The position numbers and the translations under genes are program-made. Below, piece by piece: positions 61,738 to 64,000 of a stretch of DNA of 64,000 nucleotides. This DNA is from Gemmatimonadota bacterium (GTDB lineage Bacteria > Gemmatimonadota > Gemmatimonadetes > Gemmatimonadales > Gemmatimonadaceae): assembly GCA_028287285.1 (NCBI GenBank), contig JAQBPY010000065.1, forward strand, positions 1 through 64,000, written 5' to 3'. Each line of letters starts with the position of its first letter. Positions within the stretch are counted from its first letter, which is position 1. The notes beneath the pieces are model-generated. The model worked only from the letters and a program-made list of their open reading frames with translations, did no database searches and was not told where the DNA came from.

Positions 61738-62982
61738 ATGCCCTTCCTCGACGCCATCCGCCTCGCCCTCCAGACCATCTGGGTGCAAAAGCTCAAGAGC
61801 TTTTTCACCCTGCTTGGCGTGATGATCGGCGTCACGTTCCTCATTGCAGTCGTGTCCATCGTGGGCGGCATGAGCCGCTACATGAGCGATGAGCTCGTGG
61901 GCAAGATCATGGCGATCAACTCCTTCGAGGTCCGGCAGCGCCCCAACATCAACATCGGCGACAACTCCGAGGAGCATCAGCGCGAGTTGCGCCGGCGCCC
62001 GCGCATCGAGGAGGCGGACGTCGCGCCCATCGTGGCGGCGCTGGAGCCCGATATCCGCTATGCCGCGGTGGGCATCGGTAGCCTCAACGCGGAATCGAAA
62101 TACCAGCTCAAGCCGAAGGCAACGCGCGTCTTCACTGTTACGCCCGACTACTTCGACATCAAGCGGATGGCCCCTGTAAAGGGGCGGCTGTTCAGCCCGC
62201 AGGAGTATGAGCACGGCTCGAACGTGATCGTCATCGGGCAGGACGTGGCGAAATATTACTTCAACGGCCTCGAGCCGCTTGGACGCGAGCTGATCGTGAA
62301 AGGACTGCCGTACACCGTCGTTGGTGTGATGGAGACGCAGGGCAGCGCATTCGGCCAGTCGTTCGACCAGTTCATCGTGGCGCCGCACACGTCGCCGCTG
62401 AACCGGCTGGTCAACCCGCACGGCCTCATCAACTCGATCATCATCCAGGTGCCCGGCCAGCGTTCCATGGTCAGCACCATGGAGAACGTGCGCGAAGTCA
62501 TGCGCATCCGGCACCATCTGCGGCCCAACCAGAAAGACAACTTCGAGCTGCAGACGTCGGATTCCGCGCTCGAGTTCTGGAACAAGATCAAGAGCTATCT
62601 CGTGATCGCCGGCGTGGCGCTGCCCGCCATCGGGTTGGTCGTGGGTGCCATCGTCATCATGAACATCATGCTCGTTGCCGTGGCCGAGCGCACACGGGAG
62701 ATCGGCATTCGGAAGGCGCTTGGTGCGAAGCGGCGCGACATCATGAGCCAGTTTCTCGTGGAGAGTGCAACGCTGAGCACCCTGGGCGCGGCCCTTGGCG
62801 TGGCCACCGGCTTTGCCTTTGCGAAAGTCATCTCCATGCTGAGTCCGTTGCCCGCCGCCGTCGAGCTGTGGTCGGTACTGGTAGGCATTTCCATTGGTGC
62901 CGGCGTGGGCGTCATCGCGGGCGTTTATCCGGCCAGCCGCGCCTCGCGCCTGGATCCCATCACGGCGCTCAGGCAGGAGTAA
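61738..62982 (+). CDS. MacB-type ABC permease 1 (FtsX family)
   Basis: The 414-residue permease has an N-terminal transmembrane helix (about 18-40, FFTLLGVMIGVTFLIAVV), a long MacB periplasmic core domain (about 55-280: NIGDNSEEHQRE, VTPDYFDIKRMAPVKGR, GMVMETQGSAFGQSF-like) and three C-terminal helices with the FtsX motif ERTREIGIRKALGAKRRDI. E. coli MacB is a fused ATPase-permease; here the ATPase is separate and there are two permease genes. It ends 5 bp before the next permease. No ribosome-binding site is clear after the palindrome. Confidence 0.92.
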   Translation: MPFLDAIRLALQTIWVQKLKSFFTLLGVMIGVTFLIAVVSIVGGMSRYMSDELVGKIMAINSFEVRQRPNINIGDNSEEHQRELRRRPRIEEADVAPIVAALEPDIRYAAVGIGSLNAESKYQLKPKATRVFTVTPDYFDIKRMAPVKGRLFSPQEYEHGSNVIVIGQDVAKYYFNGLEPLGRELIVKGLPYTVVGVMETQGSAFGQSFDQFIVAPHTSPLNRLVNPHGLINSIIIQVPGQRSMVSTMENVREVMRIRHHLRPNQKDNFELQTSDSALEFWNKIKSYLVIAGVALPAIGLVVGAIVIMNIMLVAVAERTREIGIRKALGAKRRDIMSQFLVESATLSTLGAALGVATGFAFAKVISMLSPLPAAVELWSVLVGISIGAGVGVIAGVYPASRASRLDPITALRQE

Positions 62983-62987
62983 GGCGC

Positions 62988-64000
62988 ATGTCGATGCTGG
63001 CGCAACGTATTTTCGGCATGAAGGAGGGCGTAACCATTGCCCTCGATTCCATTCGCGCGAACAAGGTTCGTGCAGGCCTGACCATTCTTGGCATCGCAGT
63101 CGGAGTATTCGTCGTCGTGGTGATCTCGGCCGCCATTCACGGCATCAACGACAGCGTCGCCAAGGATTTCGAGAGCGCGGGGCCGACCACGTTCTTCATC
63201 TCGCGCTTTCCCATCTCGTTCGAGGCGTGCGACGGAACGGAAAACACGTGCAAGTACCGGCGTAATCCGCCGCTCACCCTGGCCGACGTGTCGTCCATCA
63301 GCGCGCTTCCTACCGTGCGTACCGCCGGGGCACAGCTCCAGACTCAGCGCAACGCTTCGTATCGCGACAAGCGCGTGTCGGCGGTGGCGGTGGTTGGTTA
63401 CACGGCAAACTGGCAGCAGATCGACGGCGGCGGCGACTTGTTTCCTGGGCGCAATTTCACGGCAAACGAGGCCCAGGCCGGCGACCGTGTCGTGATCGTG
63501 AACGATGAGCTGGCGAAACAGCTTTTCGGCGAATCCGACCCGGTCGACAAGACGATTCAACTTGGCAGCGAGCCCTTCCTCGTTATCGGGCTGTATCACT
63601 ACAAGGCCAGCTTTCTGGGCGGCGGCGACAGCCCCAAAGCCATCATTCCCATCGAGACTGCGCACAAGCATCTGTCGGCCTCGATGCGCGATATCGGGCT
63701 TTCCGTCATCCCGGCGACGAATGCCACGCGAGCGGAAACGGTGGATGACGTCATCGCCTCGATGCGCGGACGGCATGGGCTCCGCCCCGGTGCCGACAAT
63801 GATTTCGCGATCATCACCCAGGACCAGCTGTTCGAGATCTACAACAAGGTCTTTGGCGCGTTCTTTCTCGTGATGGTGGTGCTCTCGGCGGTTGGCTTGA
63901 TCGTGGGCGGAGTGGGTGTTGTCGCAATCATGATGATCTCCGTTACGGAGCGGACGCGCGAGATCGGCGTTCGAAAGGCACTTGGCGCCACGCGTGGAAC
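62988..64000 (+). CDS. MacB-type ABC permease 2, N-terminal part (runs off right edge)
   Basis: The frame opens at ATG 62988 and continues to the window edge (337 codons). It has an N-terminal transmembrane helix (about 25-50), a periplasmic core with two cysteines spaced in EACDGTENTCKYRRNPP (a likely disulfide), and then two hydrophobic helices and an ERTREIGVRKALGATRG FtsX motif near the edge. The last helices are missing. It is a second, divergent paralogue of permease 1, and the two probably form a heterodimer with the ATPase. The pattern GDSPKAIIPIETAHK fits the MacB core. Confidence 0.9.
   Translation, partial: MSMLAQRIFGMKEGVTIALDSIRANKVRAGLTILGIAVGVFVVVVISAAIHGINDSVAKDFESAGPTTFFISRFPISFEACDGTENTCKYRRNPPLTLADVSSISALPTVRTAGAQLQTQRNASYRDKRVSAVAVVGYTANWQQIDGGGDLFPGRNFTANEAQAGDRVVIVNDELAKQLFGESDPVDKTIQLGSEPFLVIGLYHYKASFLGGGDSPKAIIPIETAHKHLSASMRDIGLSVIPATNATRAETVDDVIASMRGRHGLRPGADNDFAIITQDQLFEIYNKVFGAFFLVMVVLSAVGLIVGGVGVVAIMMISVTERTREIGVRKALGATRG

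Overview
The window is a GC-rich, densely coded bacterial chromosome segment. It has no rRNA, tRNA, phage, transposase or CRISPR signature. The gene mix suggests Gemmatimonadota, probably a Gemmatimonadaceae-like member: two Oar-type TonB receptors with N-terminal carboxypeptidase-regulatory domains, several secreted HEAT-repeat proteins behind an ECF sigma factor, a short primary-type sigma factor, an Lnb-domain protein, a Tat-exported Gfo/Idh/MocA oxidoreductase and a very large NtrY-like kinase. This assignment is inference; no 16S gene or marker search was available.

Layout. Positions 1-7106 form a minus-strand block: rimO, hemL, a SpoIID/LytB protein, a Gfo/Idh/MocA oxidoreductase, an Lnb-like membrane protein and the start of an M28-type peptidase. 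Positions 7193-16181 hold a DUF4173 membrane gene split by an in-frame TGA, a small lipoprotein, yajQ, a secreted TPR protein, the rpoD-like sigma factor, lepB, an aldehyde dehydrogenase and a threonine-dehydratase-like enzyme. Positions 16215-22562 hold a thpR/sigma-54 activator operon, a decayed exported CbiX-like gene, a LuxR-type HTH protein, larE with a coupled small protein, and an OmpR-type regulator with a degenerate receiver. Positions 22567-26132 are a DUF418-BlaI-HExxH operon behind a palindrome. Positions 26475-34787 hold yifB/comM, a frameshifted HEAT gene, ridA, the ECF sigma/anti-sigma/three-HEAT operon and a small lipoprotein.

Positions 34939-47884 carry the two Oar-like receptors, a PA0069-type radical SAM protein, a Tat-exported oxidoreductase, an old-yellow-enzyme homologue, a DUF5715 putative peptidase and a DUF2490 protein. 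Positions 47945-57961 hold an ABC1/UbiB kinase-like protein, a siroheme-decarboxylase-like Lrp protein, two small unknowns, a pseudokinase-kinase fusion, an NtrY-like histidine kinase and a creatininase-family protein. Positions 58074-64000 are a TolC/MacA/MacB-type export operon running off the right edge.

Two features run through the window. First, genes in operons are tightly coupled, with ATGA, GTGA and unusual TTGA start/stop overlaps. Second, many first genes of transcription units have no Shine-Dalgarno sequence but have a TANNNT box ending exactly six bases before the start codon, which points to widespread leaderless transcription. Three genes are visibly broken (DUF4173, CbiX-like, one HEAT protein). 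That could be real decay or uncorrected assembly error.
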